9,872 nt of DNA from Nitrospirota bacterium. Lineage in GTDB: Bacteria > Nitrospirota > Thermodesulfovibrionia > Thermodesulfovibrionales > SM23-35. Position 1 is the first letter of the stretch; each line of letters begins with the position of its first letter. Location of the stretch: assembly GCA_018262395.1 (NCBI GenBank), contig JAGSYM010000017.1, positions 1 through 9,872 of the forward strand, read 5' to 3'. The notes under the pieces were generated by a model. The model ran no database searches and was not told the DNA's origin. It saw only the letters and a list, made by a program, of their open reading frames with translations. The translations under genes were made by a program, and so were the position numbers. This document shows positions 1 to 7,408 of the stretch, piece after piece.

Positions 1-342
1 GACTTCCAGGTTACTCCTCAGGTCCTCGACCCCTTATCAGGTTTTTACTACCTGAGATTATTGAAACTCTCCGTTGGCCAACCTGTTTATATCACGATTT
101 TTGACAGCAAAAAAGTCTGGAATGTTGAGGTGCAGGTTTTGAAGAAAGAAAAAATAACCCTTCCCATCGGAAAGATCAATACCGTTGTCGTTAAACCACT
201 CATGAAATCAGAGGGAATTTTCTACGGGAAAGGTGAAATCTTCATATGGCTAACGGATGATGAGAAACATATTCCGGTGAAGATGCAGACAAAGGTGGCA
301 ATCGGTTCCATCACAGCAACACTGGTCAAAGGCCTCTACTAA
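1..342 (+). CDS. DUF3108-domain protein, C-terminal part (5' end outside window)
   Basis: The frame is open from base 1 to the TAA at 340-342, so this is the last 113 codons of a longer gene; the TTG at 61 is not the real start, since the coding sense continues upstream of it (DFQVTPQVLDPLSGFYYLR). The fragment is rich in alternating beta-strand-like stretches: a YYLR segment, a 'VWNVEVQVLKKEKI' strand, a 'VVVKPLMKSEGIF' strand, and a closing 'IWLTDDEKHIPVKMQTKV' segment. This order matches the C-terminal half of DUF3108, a family of secreted or periplasmic beta-rich proteins of unknown biochemical role. The signal peptide expected for the family would lie upstream, outside the window. It lies 58 nt before an msbA-like gene on the same strand, which suggests an envelope-related job, but no function can be assigned from the sequence. 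Confidence 0.75.
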   Translation, partial: DFQVTPQVLDPLSGFYYLRLLKLSVGQPVYITIFDSKKVWNVEVQVLKKEKITLPIGKINTVVVKPLMKSEGIFYGKGEIFIWLTDDEKHIPVKMQTKVAIGSITATLVKGLY

Positions 343-362
343 CATTAGTGAGCCCTTCCGTT

Positions 363-390
363 TTGTTATCAATATGTAATTGTTTATACT
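363..390 (+). promoter_or_regulatory. Candidate sigma-70-type promoter before msbA
   Basis: TTGTTA at 363-368 and TATACT at 385-390 are separated by 16 nt. They match the -35 and -10 consensus at four and five of six positions respectively. A start about 7 nt after the -10 would fall near 397, only about 4 nt before the msbA ATG at 401, so the transcript would be almost leaderless. This agrees with the lack of any Shine-Dalgarno motif before that ATG, but the gap is AT-rich and a chance match is quite possible. Confidence 0.3.
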
Positions 391-400
391 ATGAACAATC

Positions 401-2110
401 ATGAAGGTAGTCAAAAAGCTTAGCGAACTTACAAAACCATACTGGTCAAGGATCTTTGGCGGAATTATACTGGGTCTCATGGTCTCCGGCATTACCGGAG
501 CGATTGCATGGTCAGTTAAGCCCGCGCTTGATGAAATTCTTGTCGGGAGGAAATATGAATACCTGAAACTTCTTCCCCTTGGTATTTTTCTCCTCTTCTC
601 AACAAAAGGTCTTTTGAGTTTCGGTCAAACATACCTCATGAAATCTGCCGGGATGAAATTAGTCCGGGAGACAAGAAACAAACTTTATAATCATATCCTC
701 TGCCTGCCGGTGGGATATTTCAGCAGAGCGTCATCAGGGGCGATTATATCAAGGGTCATGATGGACGTGGAGGCGCTGAATGGATTGGTCTCTGATGTGG
801 TAAAGACGTTTATCGTCGAAATACCGACAATTATTTTTCTCCTTGGTGTCGCGCTGTACCGGAGCTGGGACCTGACATTGATGAGTTTACTACTCCTGCC
901 CCTTATCGCTTACAGCACAAGGAAAATAGGCAAAGGGGTGAAGAAAAAGCGGAAGGAAGCCCAGAGAAAGCTATCGCTTCTAACTCACAGGATTGGCGAG
1001 AGTGTTTTCGGTGCGCGGATAATCAAGGTTTTTAACCGGGAAAAGACGATGGCAGATAAATTTAAAAACGATAATCAGAGATATTACAGGGAACACTTGA
1101 GAGTTCTTCGTCTTAAGGAGTTCACGAAACTGGTCATCGATATAGTAACCGGGGTGGGTATTGCTGTTGTTTTATGGTACGGGGGCGGTATGATTGTGCA
1201 GGGAACTATTACAACCGGGGTTTTTGCCTCCATACTTGTGGCGATCTATATGATGTTTTCTCCCGTGAAGAAGTTGGGCGAAGCGTATAACGCCCTACAG
1301 GAGGCGAGGGCGTCTATCGAGCGAATAGAGACCTTACAGAATGTTGAACACGAACAAGAAGGGCGGATATCGATTGATGGATTCAGAAAAGCGATAAAAT
1401 TTGAAGACGTTTCTTTTACGTTCCCTGGAAACAACGTTCCTGTGCTGAAAGATGTGAACCTGGAAATCAACCGCGGGGAAGTTGTCGCAATAGTCGGCCG
1501 CAGCGGTGTCGGCAAGTCAACCCTCGTTGACCTGATCCCGAAATTCCACATTCCGTCGAGTGGCAGGCTGACCGTTGATGGGATCGATATCCACGACATA
1601 GAAATGCACTCTCTCAGGGAGCAGATAGGAATCGTAAGCCAGGATATCATACTTTTCAACGATACAGTCGGGGAAAATATTGCTTTCGGGAAATCAGGCG
1701 TTTCGGCTGCCGACATTATGGAAGCCGCGAGGACCGCGTATGCTGATGAATTCATCCAGCAACTTCCCGAAAAATATGATACCTTTATCGGGGACAGGGG
1801 CTTGAAGCTGTCGGGCGGTCAAAGGCAGCGCATAGCCATAGCGCGGGCGGTCCTTAAGAACCCCCCGATATTGATCCTTGATGAGGCAACATCCTCCCTT
1901 GACTCTGTATCAGAGGCTCTTGTTCAGAAAGCACTTGATGTCCTGATGAAAGGCAGAACGACTATCGTGATCGCCCACAGGCTATCAACGATAAAAAATG
2001 CCGACAGGATCCTGATAATCGAAAAGGGAAAGATTTTGGATGCGGGAAGGCATGAAGAGCTGCTTACCCGGAATTCAACATACAAAGAGCTGTACAACGC
2101 CCTCGCCTGA
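401..2110 (+). CDS. msbA: MsbA-type lipid exporter, ABC transporter fused TMD-NBD
   Basis: A 569-residue half-transporter, about the usual MsbA length (around 580), predicted to act as a homodimer in the inner membrane and flip lipid A-core or a similar lipid-linked molecule using ATP. The N-terminal half (about residues 15-295) has six hydrophobic segments. The C-terminal half is a complete ATPase: Walker A GRSGVGKST at 366-374, signature LSGGQ at 470-474, Walker B ILILDEA from 490 with catalytic Glu 495, and switch His 526 in the 'IAHRLSTI' loop. A 'VSQDIILFNDTVGENIAFG' Q-loop region is also typical of the MsbA/lipid exporter group. All key residues are intact. The ATG at 401 is chosen because the protein begins at the usual point just before the first membrane helix; an ATG at 391 is out of frame and soon stops. 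No Shine-Dalgarno motif is visible. The neighbouring glycan genes support a role in LPS export, although other lipid or drug exporters share this architecture. Confidence 0.88.
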   Translation: MKVVKKLSELTKPYWSRIFGGIILGLMVSGITGAIAWSVKPALDEILVGRKYEYLKLLPLGIFLLFSTKGLLSFGQTYLMKSAGMKLVRETRNKLYNHILCLPVGYFSRASSGAIISRVMMDVEALNGLVSDVVKTFIVEIPTIIFLLGVALYRSWDLTLMSLLLLPLIAYSTRKIGKGVKKKRKEAQRKLSLLTHRIGESVFGARIIKVFNREKTMADKFKNDNQRYYREHLRVLRLKEFTKLVIDIVTGVGIAVVLWYGGGMIVQGTITTGVFASILVAIYMMFSPVKKLGEAYNALQEARASIERIETLQNVEHEQEGRISIDGFRKAIKFEDVSFTFPGNNVPVLKDVNLEINRGEVVAIVGRSGVGKSTLVDLIPKFHIPSSGRLTVDGIDIHDIEMHSLREQIGIVSQDIILFNDTVGENIAFGKSGVSAADIMEAARTAYADEFIQQLPEKYDTFIGDRGLKLSGGQRQRIAIARAVLKNPPILILDEATSSLDSVSEALVQKALDVLMKGRTTIVIAHRLSTIKNADRILIIEKGKILDAGRHEELLTRNSTYKELYNALA

Positions 2111-2121
2111 GTGATCTTAGC

Positions 2122-2168
2122 CCGGTAATGCTCTTTGGAATATCAGCTTGGGGGATATCACTTACCGG
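2122..2168. repeat. Nested inverted repeat between convergent gene ends
   Basis: CCGGTAA at 2122-2128 is complementary to TTACCGG at 2162-2168. Inside it, ATATC at 2140-2144 can pair with GATAT at 2154-2158 around a 9-nt loop. The element sits where the msbA stop (2110) and the stop of the opposite-strand sulfotransferase (2158) converge and its right arm lies within the latter's last codons. It could slow or end transcription from both sides, but there is no T-run on either strand and the stem is interrupted, so calling it a terminator is weak. Confidence 0.25.
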
Positions 2169-3111
2169 TTGCGGAAATTCCCCTCTTGATTCTCCGGCGC
2201 TGGTGAATCCTGTTGATGATTTTTCCCTTGTATGCTTCGCGAACAAGGGATGCAGCCTGTTCGATCACATTCATTCTTCTTGCCCCATGGTCGTACTTGA
2301 GGGTATATCCGAGGGAAAGGAGCAGACGTCCTGCCATGCTCTCGAATATCTCGACCTGCCGGGGCATCAATTCCCTTTCCCATGCAGTTGCCCGTTTCGC
2401 ATCTGGCTCTTTCCCCAGGAGTGAATGCTGGTCGGCCGTATATGCCGGGACCCTGTATCCGGTTCCCATAATCATTTGGGGTTGATAGGGGATATCCAGG
2501 AAAAGACATATACTCCGCAAAATTGTCACCGGATCGGCCACGAGGTCCTCGTATCTGACGCGCATGATCACGTTATCCCCCAGCGAAGATTCAATAGCAA
2601 GACACTGCGATACCTTTTTCACCCATGAACGGGCAGCGCCGCTGACCGTATTCGGGCCCCAAACCAGGGGGATAATGGAGGCTGCCACTGCCCTGCCGTC
2701 TCTGACGATATGGATGAATTTCGCCTTCGTAAAAAAGCTCTTGAGAAGATGGGCATATTTTATGTTCGAAGGAGTATGGTCAATCCAGATGTGGGAGTCG
2801 GGTTTGCCGTTTTTCCTCCCGTAGGAACTTACGATGAAGCGGAACAGTGTTTGGTAGGAGTCTATTTCGTCCGCAGAAAATTCGGGAAGATCGAGAGCCC
2901 AGATTTTAAATTTCCAATCGCTCCTGATAGAGTCCATTACAAGGCCCACGTCGATATCGCCTCTGTCCTTTCTCGTTAGGGATGGTTGTCGGAGGACATT
3001 GATTTTAAATGGTGATTCAGGGGTGCAGATACATTCACTGTGGGAGCCTATCATGGCTCCCAAGAGAGTTGTTCCACTCCTTGGATGTCCGCCTATGAAA
3101 ACAGGAACCAT
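2158..3111 (-). CDS. PAPS-type sulfotransferase, Sulfotransfer_3-like
   Basis: A soluble protein of 317 residues from the ATG at 3111. Family knowledge: these enzymes move a sulfuryl group from PAPS to a hydroxyl or amine of a glycan, lipid or protein. Seen: the 5'-phosphosulfate loop GGHPRSGTTLL at residues 7-17, a W-x-DHTPSN segment near 109-115, and the 3'-phosphate-binding strand 'HIVRDGRAVAAS' with Arg 137 and Ser 145. A later 'RYEDLVADP' stretch is also typical of the fold. The C-terminus is strongly basic. The start is uncertain. The frame stays open to a TTG at 3183 (341 residues), but those 24 extra residues do not resemble the family and the domain begins at once after the ATG at 3111. 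An AGGA lies 13 nt before that ATG, which is a long spacing. The gene converges with msbA and diverges from the GT39 gene, so it is probably transcribed alone. The substrate is unknown; a surface glycan is inferred from context. Confidence 0.85.
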   Translation of the reverse strand: MVPVFIGGHPRSGTTLLGAMIGSHSECICTPESPFKINVLRQPSLTRKDRGDIDVGLVMDSIRSDWKFKIWALDLPEFSADEIDSYQTLFRFIVSSYGRKNGKPDSHIWIDHTPSNIKYAHLLKSFFTKAKFIHIVRDGRAVAASIIPLVWGPNTVSGAARSWVKKVSQCLAIESSLGDNVIMRVRYEDLVADPVTILRSICLFLDIPYQPQMIMGTGYRVPAYTADQHSLLGKEPDAKRATAWERELMPRQVEIFESMAGRLLLSLGYTLKYDHGARRMNVIEQAASLVREAYKGKIINRIHQRRRIKRGISATGK

Positions 3112-3161
3112 TGGGAGTTTTTTATCCTTTTCAGATAACCCGGATGGAAAAACATGAAATA

Positions 3162-3194
3162 TTATAAATAAATTCCCGGACAAAGGTTCAACAT
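3162..3194 (-). other. Possible 10-codon leader ORF upstream of the sulfotransferase
   Basis: On the minus strand an AAAGGA motif (plus positions 3204-3209) is followed after 9 nt by an ATG at 3194. This is the best ribosome-binding arrangement in this spacer. The frame reads MLNLCPGIYL and then stops at 3162. It is out of frame with the sulfotransferase. It may be a leader peptide, a chance match, or a sign of a small indel at the true start of the sulfotransferase. Nothing in the peptide itself suggests a function. Confidence 0.2.
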
Positions 3195-3273
3195 AAAATC
3201 GAATCCTTTACGCATTATAGGAAGAGAGAGCTCTTTTAAAGTACCGATAAAATGCTTTAAACTAATTCACCCA
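3184..3273. promoter_or_regulatory. Divergent spacer with weak promoter-like and operator-like elements
   Basis: This AT-rich spacer separates the sulfotransferase (minus) from the GT39 gene (plus) and should hold both promoters. On the minus strand a perfect TATAAT is at plus positions 3214-3219, but no good -35 lies 16-18 nt upstream. On the plus strand TTTAAA (3235-3240) and TAAACT (3258-3263) are 17 nt apart and match the consensus at four of six positions each. TTTAAAG (3235-3241) and CTTTAAA (3255-3261) form a 7-bp inverted repeat with a 13-nt spacer, and AGAGCTCT at 3227-3234 is a perfect 8-bp palindrome. Either could bind a regulator; none is recognised. Confidence 0.3.
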
Positions 3274-3294
3274 GTGATCTCTCATGTAATTCAT

Positions 3295-4959
3295 ATGCAG
3301 AAAGATCCTCTTACACAGGCGCACGAAGGCTGGAAAGATTTTACCCTTGTCTTTCTTCTGACATTAGGCATTTATATTCCTTTTCTCGGGATTCCCGGAT
3401 TCGACGGCAATGAACCGATACGAGTCATAGTCGCAAGGGAAATGTTGAGGACGGGAAACTGGATCATTCCCATGCTTCACGGTAAGCCCTATTTTTTGAA
3501 ACCTCCTCTTATGAATTGGCTGATTGCTGCGACCGGAGGGTTATCCGGTGTCATTAATGAATGGACTGCGAGATTGCCCTCCGTACTCCTGACGTTACTT
3601 ACATGTATCGCAGTTCACTCCCTGACAAAAAACTGGATGAGCAGGGAAGGCAGACTTTTTTCGGCCATAGCAACATTGAGCACAGCAGGGCTCATCATTA
3701 AGGGAAGGACTGCCGAGCCTGATAGTATGTTCATTTTCTTTGTAACGCTCATTTTTCTTGTATGGATTAACGGATATGGACGACAATGGAAGCCTGCCCT
3801 GACCTGGATTGTTTCTCTGTCCCTCCTCGGGATCGGATTCCTGGCAAAGGGCCCGCAGATAATAGGCTTTTTCTATTTATCCATATTTACCTATTTGCTC
3901 TATAAGAAGAACCTTGCATTCTTCTTTTCCAGATATCATGCGGCGGGCATCTGTGTTTTCATCGCCATTCTTGGTGTCTATCTGTTCGCCATCCTGGGAC
4001 AAATAAGTCTTGATGAATATATTTCTATGTGGACTGCTCAAATAACACAGCGGGGTCGCAGCAGACAATCTCTCGGTTTTGTGACACATTTCCTTTCATA
4101 CCCTTTCAAGGCCATGACGGAATTTTTGCCGTGGATTGTGTTCGTCGTACCTGCGATAATTTTCAAAGACCTGCGAGACAAGATGAAAGAAATATTCAGG
4201 AATGATCTCTTTGTCTTTTCTCTGATTATCCTGATCGTCAACTTCCCGCTCTATTGGTTACTTCCGGGAGCAAGGGTACGGTACTTTCTGCCGGCAGTTC
4301 CTTTCTTCGCTGTCATAACAGGTTTACTGTTCGAATATTATTTGTCGCTAAGCAATGATCATGGCGGAATCCGGTTTTTCCTCAAAGGAGTTCCGAAAGT
4401 TCTCTCGTGGGCGACGCTGGTCGTAGCTTCAACAGTACCGATACTTGTCGCATTCCTTGGTCTGAGTTTCTCTCCCTCTGCTGTTTTACTCATCATTCTT
4501 CTTGCGCTGCTCTCGATAGTCACGATCCGCAGGATAAATTCTCTCTCGCCGACCACCTTACCCGCTGTTATCGCACTCTTCACCGGCCTGTACTTCCTCC
4601 TTTATACCGATTTTGATATCCGCTATGATATGGGGAAAGAGGCCTATCCCAGGAAAGTCGCCGGAGAGATAAACCGCCTGCTGCCCGATGATGCGCAAAG
4701 GGTCTATGAACTTGGCTATGACAGGTTCCTGGAAGTAACCTGTTATCTGACGAAAGAAGTTATTCAACTGGATAGTTTCGCCGAATTGAGGTCACTCGAA
4801 CGGCGGGGCAGGGTATTCTTCATCTATAACACCAAGTTTCTGAACAGCCGAAAGGACGAGGAAAAGACAATTTTGAGGGATGAAATAAAATGGGATAAGG
4901 TTTATTCAAAATATGATGCTGATGATAATGATGAAATTATCGTCGGACATTTCCGGTAA
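3295..4959 (+). CDS. Polytopic GT39-family glycosyltransferase (ArnT/PMT_2-like)
   Basis: A 554-residue membrane protein from the ATG at 3295, with about 12 hydrophobic segments and a soluble C-terminal tail of roughly 110 residues. Family knowledge: GT39/ArnT-like enzymes take a sugar from a polyprenyl-phosphate donor and add it, on the periplasmic face, to lipid A, a glycan or a protein. Seen: the first periplasmic loop after helix 1 with the segment 'FDGNEPIRVIVAREM' (Glu 40, Arg 43), the 'GNWIIPMLHGKPY' stretch and KPPL at 69-72, and a second acidic site 'TAEPDSMF' (Glu 141, Asp 143). The usual Asp-Glu pair of ArnT appears as Asn-Glu, with an Asp two residues earlier. A GTG at 3274 in frame would add seven residues; neither start has a Shine-Dalgarno motif, and ATG is preferred. 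The sugar and the acceptor cannot be told from sequence. Its position between msbA and the LPS-type operon suggests lipid A, core or O-antigen modification. Confidence 0.82.
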   Translation: MQKDPLTQAHEGWKDFTLVFLLTLGIYIPFLGIPGFDGNEPIRVIVAREMLRTGNWIIPMLHGKPYFLKPPLMNWLIAATGGLSGVINEWTARLPSVLLTLLTCIAVHSLTKNWMSREGRLFSAIATLSTAGLIIKGRTAEPDSMFIFFVTLIFLVWINGYGRQWKPALTWIVSLSLLGIGFLAKGPQIIGFFYLSIFTYLLYKKNLAFFFSRYHAAGICVFIAILGVYLFAILGQISLDEYISMWTAQITQRGRSRQSLGFVTHFLSYPFKAMTEFLPWIVFVVPAIIFKDLRDKMKEIFRNDLFVFSLIILIVNFPLYWLLPGARVRYFLPAVPFFAVITGLLFEYYLSLSNDHGGIRFFLKGVPKVLSWATLVVASTVPILVAFLGLSFSPSAVLLIILLALLSIVTIRRINSLSPTTLPAVIALFTGLYFLLYTDFDIRYDMGKEAYPRKVAGEINRLLPDDAQRVYELGYDRFLEVTCYLTKEVIQLDSFAELRSLERRGRVFFIYNTKFLNSRKDEEKTILRDEIKWDKVYSKYDADDNDEIIVGHFR

Positions 4960-5048
4960 CATGAAGATGTTTCGACTCAAAAATGCAGAATAATGGCTTA
5001 CACTTCTTTTATCACATCCGGTCCCTCGATGAATGCAAATCAATAAGA
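4960..5048. other. Short convergent intergenic gap, nothing recognised
   Basis: These 89 nt separate the 3' ends of the plus-strand GT39 gene and of the minus-strand operon. I see no gene, no GC-rich hairpin with a T-run and no repeat. A CTCGAT/ATCGAG pair (5027-5032 and 5056-5061) spans the operon's stop codon, but its loop is over 20 nt and it is not a convincing terminator. Confidence 0.5.
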
Positions 5049-6170
5049 CTATTTTATCGAGTCGTATAATGTAAGCATCTTTGTAATATATCCTTCAAAG
5101 GAGAATTGTTCTGAAAGTCTCCTCGCCTCAAGACTCATCCTCCGGCACTCTTCGCCGTTCATGAGCATCCTTATCCCTTCTGCTATCTTCCCTATGTCTT
5201 CTGGCTGTTCGACCACAAAACCCTGTATGTTGTCCCTGATAATTTCCGAAGCGCCGCTCAACCTTGTGGTTATTACCGGAAGGCCGCTCGCCAGTGCTTC
5301 CAGATGGACATTTCCGAAGGGCTCATAGATTGTGGGGAAAACAAAGATGTCAGAGGCCGCATAATATTTGTGTATATCCCCCTGCGGGCCGCAGAATATG
5401 ACCCTTTGTCTCCCGGCGAATTTTGCAAACTTGCTTTCAGGTCCCCTGCCGACGATCAAGACCGTAACAGGCTCCTGAATGAGTTCGACGGCTCTGATGA
5501 GAAATTTCACCCCCTTTCTCTCGAAGCCCGACCCGACAAAGAGAATTACAAAATCGGTGTCATTGACAGCGTATTTGTTTCTGATTTCCTCCCGGTAAAG
5601 TCTTCTGTTCCCGGGATTAAACCGTTCAATATCAACTCCGTTGTAGATCACTTCGATATCTTTTGAATCAACGCCATACTGCTTGATGATCATTTTTTTT
5701 ACAAACTCCGAGATGGCGATGATCTTTTTAAAACGATGTCCTCTGAATATTATCTTTTCTAAAAAGAGGATGAGCCAGTGGTAGGGATTGACCATAATAG
5801 AAATTTTTCTCATAGTTCCTATTCTTTTCCATCTCTGCCTGAGCCATTCGATGTGACAACCATCAACAGAGCGGTATATATCCTGATAGAAGGTCCTGTC
5901 GTGGCTCTGAATAATATCGAGCTGCTCCCTCTTCTTTTTCAAGATAAAAAAAGAAGAGGCCGCAAAAGAGAGATCTCTCATGAATGAATTCCATGTTACG
6001 GCAGGGATTTTGTGAAAATAAATGTTACCGGCTGTATGGTCCTTCTGCCAATCAATTGCAAAAACATGCACTTCATGCCCCTTGGCTGCAAGCTTTTCTA
6101 TAAAACTCTGAGAAAATTTTTCAGCTCCTCCATGAAAGGTATATCTCTTGCGAATGATCCCTATTCTCAT
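5049..6170 (-). CDS. GT4 glycosyltransferase, RfaG/WaaG-like
   Basis: A 373-residue soluble GT-B fold enzyme, close to the size of WaaG (about 374), probably acting at the cytoplasmic face of the inner membrane and moving a sugar from a nucleotide donor to a growing LPS core or other glycan. The N-terminus 'MRIGIIRKRYTFHGGAEKF' is very like that of WaaG-type enzymes, with the GGAE glycine loop at residues 14-17. The C-terminal donor domain has 'FVGSGFERKGV' and the family EX7E motif (Glu 283 and Glu 291 in 'EPFGNVHLEALASGLPV'). Its ATG overlaps the stop of the upstream ligase gene by 4 nt (ATGA at 6167-6170), which implies translational coupling. It is the last gene of the minus-strand operon. 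The family call is firm; the exact sugar (glucose in Escherichia coli WaaG) is not, so no symbol is given. Confidence 0.86.
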   Translation of the reverse strand: MRIGIIRKRYTFHGGAEKFSQSFIEKLAAKGHEVHVFAIDWQKDHTAGNIYFHKIPAVTWNSFMRDLSFAASSFFILKKKREQLDIIQSHDRTFYQDIYRSVDGCHIEWLRQRWKRIGTMRKISIMVNPYHWLILFLEKIIFRGHRFKKIIAISEFVKKMIIKQYGVDSKDIEVIYNGVDIERFNPGNRRLYREEIRNKYAVNDTDFVILFVGSGFERKGVKFLIRAVELIQEPVTVLIVGRGPESKFAKFAGRQRVIFCGPQGDIHKYYAASDIFVFPTIYEPFGNVHLEALASGLPVITTRLSGASEIIRDNIQGFVVEQPEDIGKIAEGIRMLMNGEECRRMSLEARRLSEQFSFEGYITKMLTLYDSIK

Positions 6171-7408
6171 AATGTTTTTCTTTCAACAAGGGCTGCGGAC
6201 ATTCCCGCTATCGGCGCGAGCCTCTCCAGGGGTATGGAAAGGAGGAAGGAGTTTACGATGAAAGACCCCAGGATTATGCTGAAGAGAGTTGCAGCAAGCA
6301 ATCGTCTCTCATCTGTTTTGTCCCGTAAGATTCTGAATAAGTGAACAAGACTGAGAATGAGCAGCAGCAGATAGGATGCGAGTCCGACTATGCCCTGGTG
6401 GAAGAGTATTTTGATGAATGTGCTATGGAGTCCACCGGTGAGTTTCCAGTTGGGCTTTTTCCCGTTTTCAAAGGGCCTCGGATCGCGGTATATATTGTTT
6501 CCATACCCCCAGCCTATGACAGGCCGCTTCTGAATGGCTTGAAATGCAGGGAACCAGAAATAATCGATCCTGTAAGTAAATGTTGTTAGATGCTGAGGAA
6601 CCGACAATATGGAATTCCTCAGGGGAGAGGGCAGAATAGGAAAGGAAAGTGAAAGAATTATCAGCAATGCGAGCATCGGAATAGCCAGCTTTCTCCGATG
6701 TTCCCTTTTCGAAAAGAACACAGCCCAGCACCCTATAACGGCAAGAATATTGCCCATTGCTGACCTCGACGCGGAGAAGAACGCCGCGACTATTCCCCAA
6801 ATAACTGTAAATCCCCAGGAGGCTTTTGTCCTCACTTTCTCAGATGATGCGAAAAAAAGGAGGAAAAAAGGGAAAATAAGTCCTGCGAAAAAACCGAATT
6901 TGTTCTTGTCTGCGTTCAAAAAGATGTTGGCGGAGGTGTAATAAAAATCTGTTCTGCCTGATAGAAAGCCTTCCAACCCCATAGCAAGAATTATTATGCC
7001 GAAAAAACATATGACCTTCCCGAGGCGCATGAGCATCCGGAGATCGAAAAATGTCGAGATGACCAGAAATATCATTACCGGCTTCAGGACGTCACTCTTT
7101 AATGCCATGAAGGAAGATTCCACATCTATGGAAAAAAGGGACGAGAGAATGCACGAAAAGATGAAAAGGAAGAAGGCTAATGAAACGGCATGGAAGGACA
7201 CTTTGATTTCTTTGAAAAAGGCGAGAATTAGCCACGCTGTGAATGCCCCGTAAAGCCCCACGTTTCTCAGTCCTTCGCCTTTATCAAAGAGCCAAAAAAA
7301 TATATACAGGCAGGCGCCGTATTCTACGGCGATTGACAAAAACCGCACTACCTGTTTTTTATACTCTGATTTCATGATGCTATGAACACGGTGGTCATCT
7401 GTTACCAT
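6167..7408 (-). CDS. O-antigen ligase/polymerase family membrane protein (WaaL/Wzy_C)
   Basis: A 413-residue polytopic inner-membrane protein with about 10-12 hydrophobic segments and one large periplasmic loop between about residues 285 and 335. Family knowledge: Wzy_C-domain proteins either ligate O-antigen from undecaprenyl pyrophosphate to lipid A-core (WaaL) or polymerise repeat units (Wzy). Seen: a 'FFSASRSAM' segment, a 'RPVIGWGYGN' motif starting at Arg 295, and a conserved His 328 in 'GGLHSTFIKILFHQGIVG', in the usual order for the family. An RfaG-like core transferase immediately downstream favours a ligase, but sequence alone cannot exclude a polymerase. Start: the ATG at 7408 overlaps the preceding sulfotransferase by 14 nt; an ATG at 7375 would give 402 residues and a short gap. 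Neither has a clear Shine-Dalgarno motif. Confidence 0.83.
   Translation of the reverse strand: MVTDDHRVHSIMKSEYKKQVVRFLSIAVEYGACLYIFFWLFDKGEGLRNVGLYGAFTAWLILAFFKEIKVSFHAVSLAFFLFIFSCILSSLFSIDVESSFMALKSDVLKPVMIFLVISTFFDLRMLMRLGKVICFFGIIILAMGLEGFLSGRTDFYYTSANIFLNADKNKFGFFAGLIFPFFLLFFASSEKVRTKASWGFTVIWGIVAAFFSASRSAMGNILAVIGCWAVFFSKREHRRKLAIPMLALLIILSLSFPILPSPLRNSILSVPQHLTTFTYRIDYFWFPAFQAIQKRPVIGWGYGNNIYRDPRPFENGKKPNWKLTGGLHSTFIKILFHQGIVGLASYLLLLILSLVHLFRILRDKTDERRLLAATLFSIILGSFIVNSFLLSIPLERLAPIAGMSAALVERKTL

Noticed and set aside
1246..1755. 169-codon open frame on the minus strand opposite msbA
   Set aside because: It lies wholly within the ATP-binding domain of msbA, whose motifs are intact, and its serine/proline-rich product resembles no family; it is a shadow frame.
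2128..2979. Several plus-strand and minus-strand open frames of 67-115 codons over the first sulfotransferase
   Set aside because: They overlap a gene with clear PAPS-binding motifs, overlap one another in different frames, and have no recognisable domains or ribosome-binding sites.
5027..5061. CTCGAT/ATCGAG inverted repeat as a terminator of the minus-strand operon
   Set aside because: The stem is only 6 bp, the loop is over 20 nt, the right arm is within the coding region, and no T-run follows.
5304..5666. 120-codon plus-strand open frame opposite the RfaG-like gene, and a similar 123-codon frame at 8984-9355
   Set aside because: Both are antisense to well-supported GT4 genes and encode no recognisable motif.
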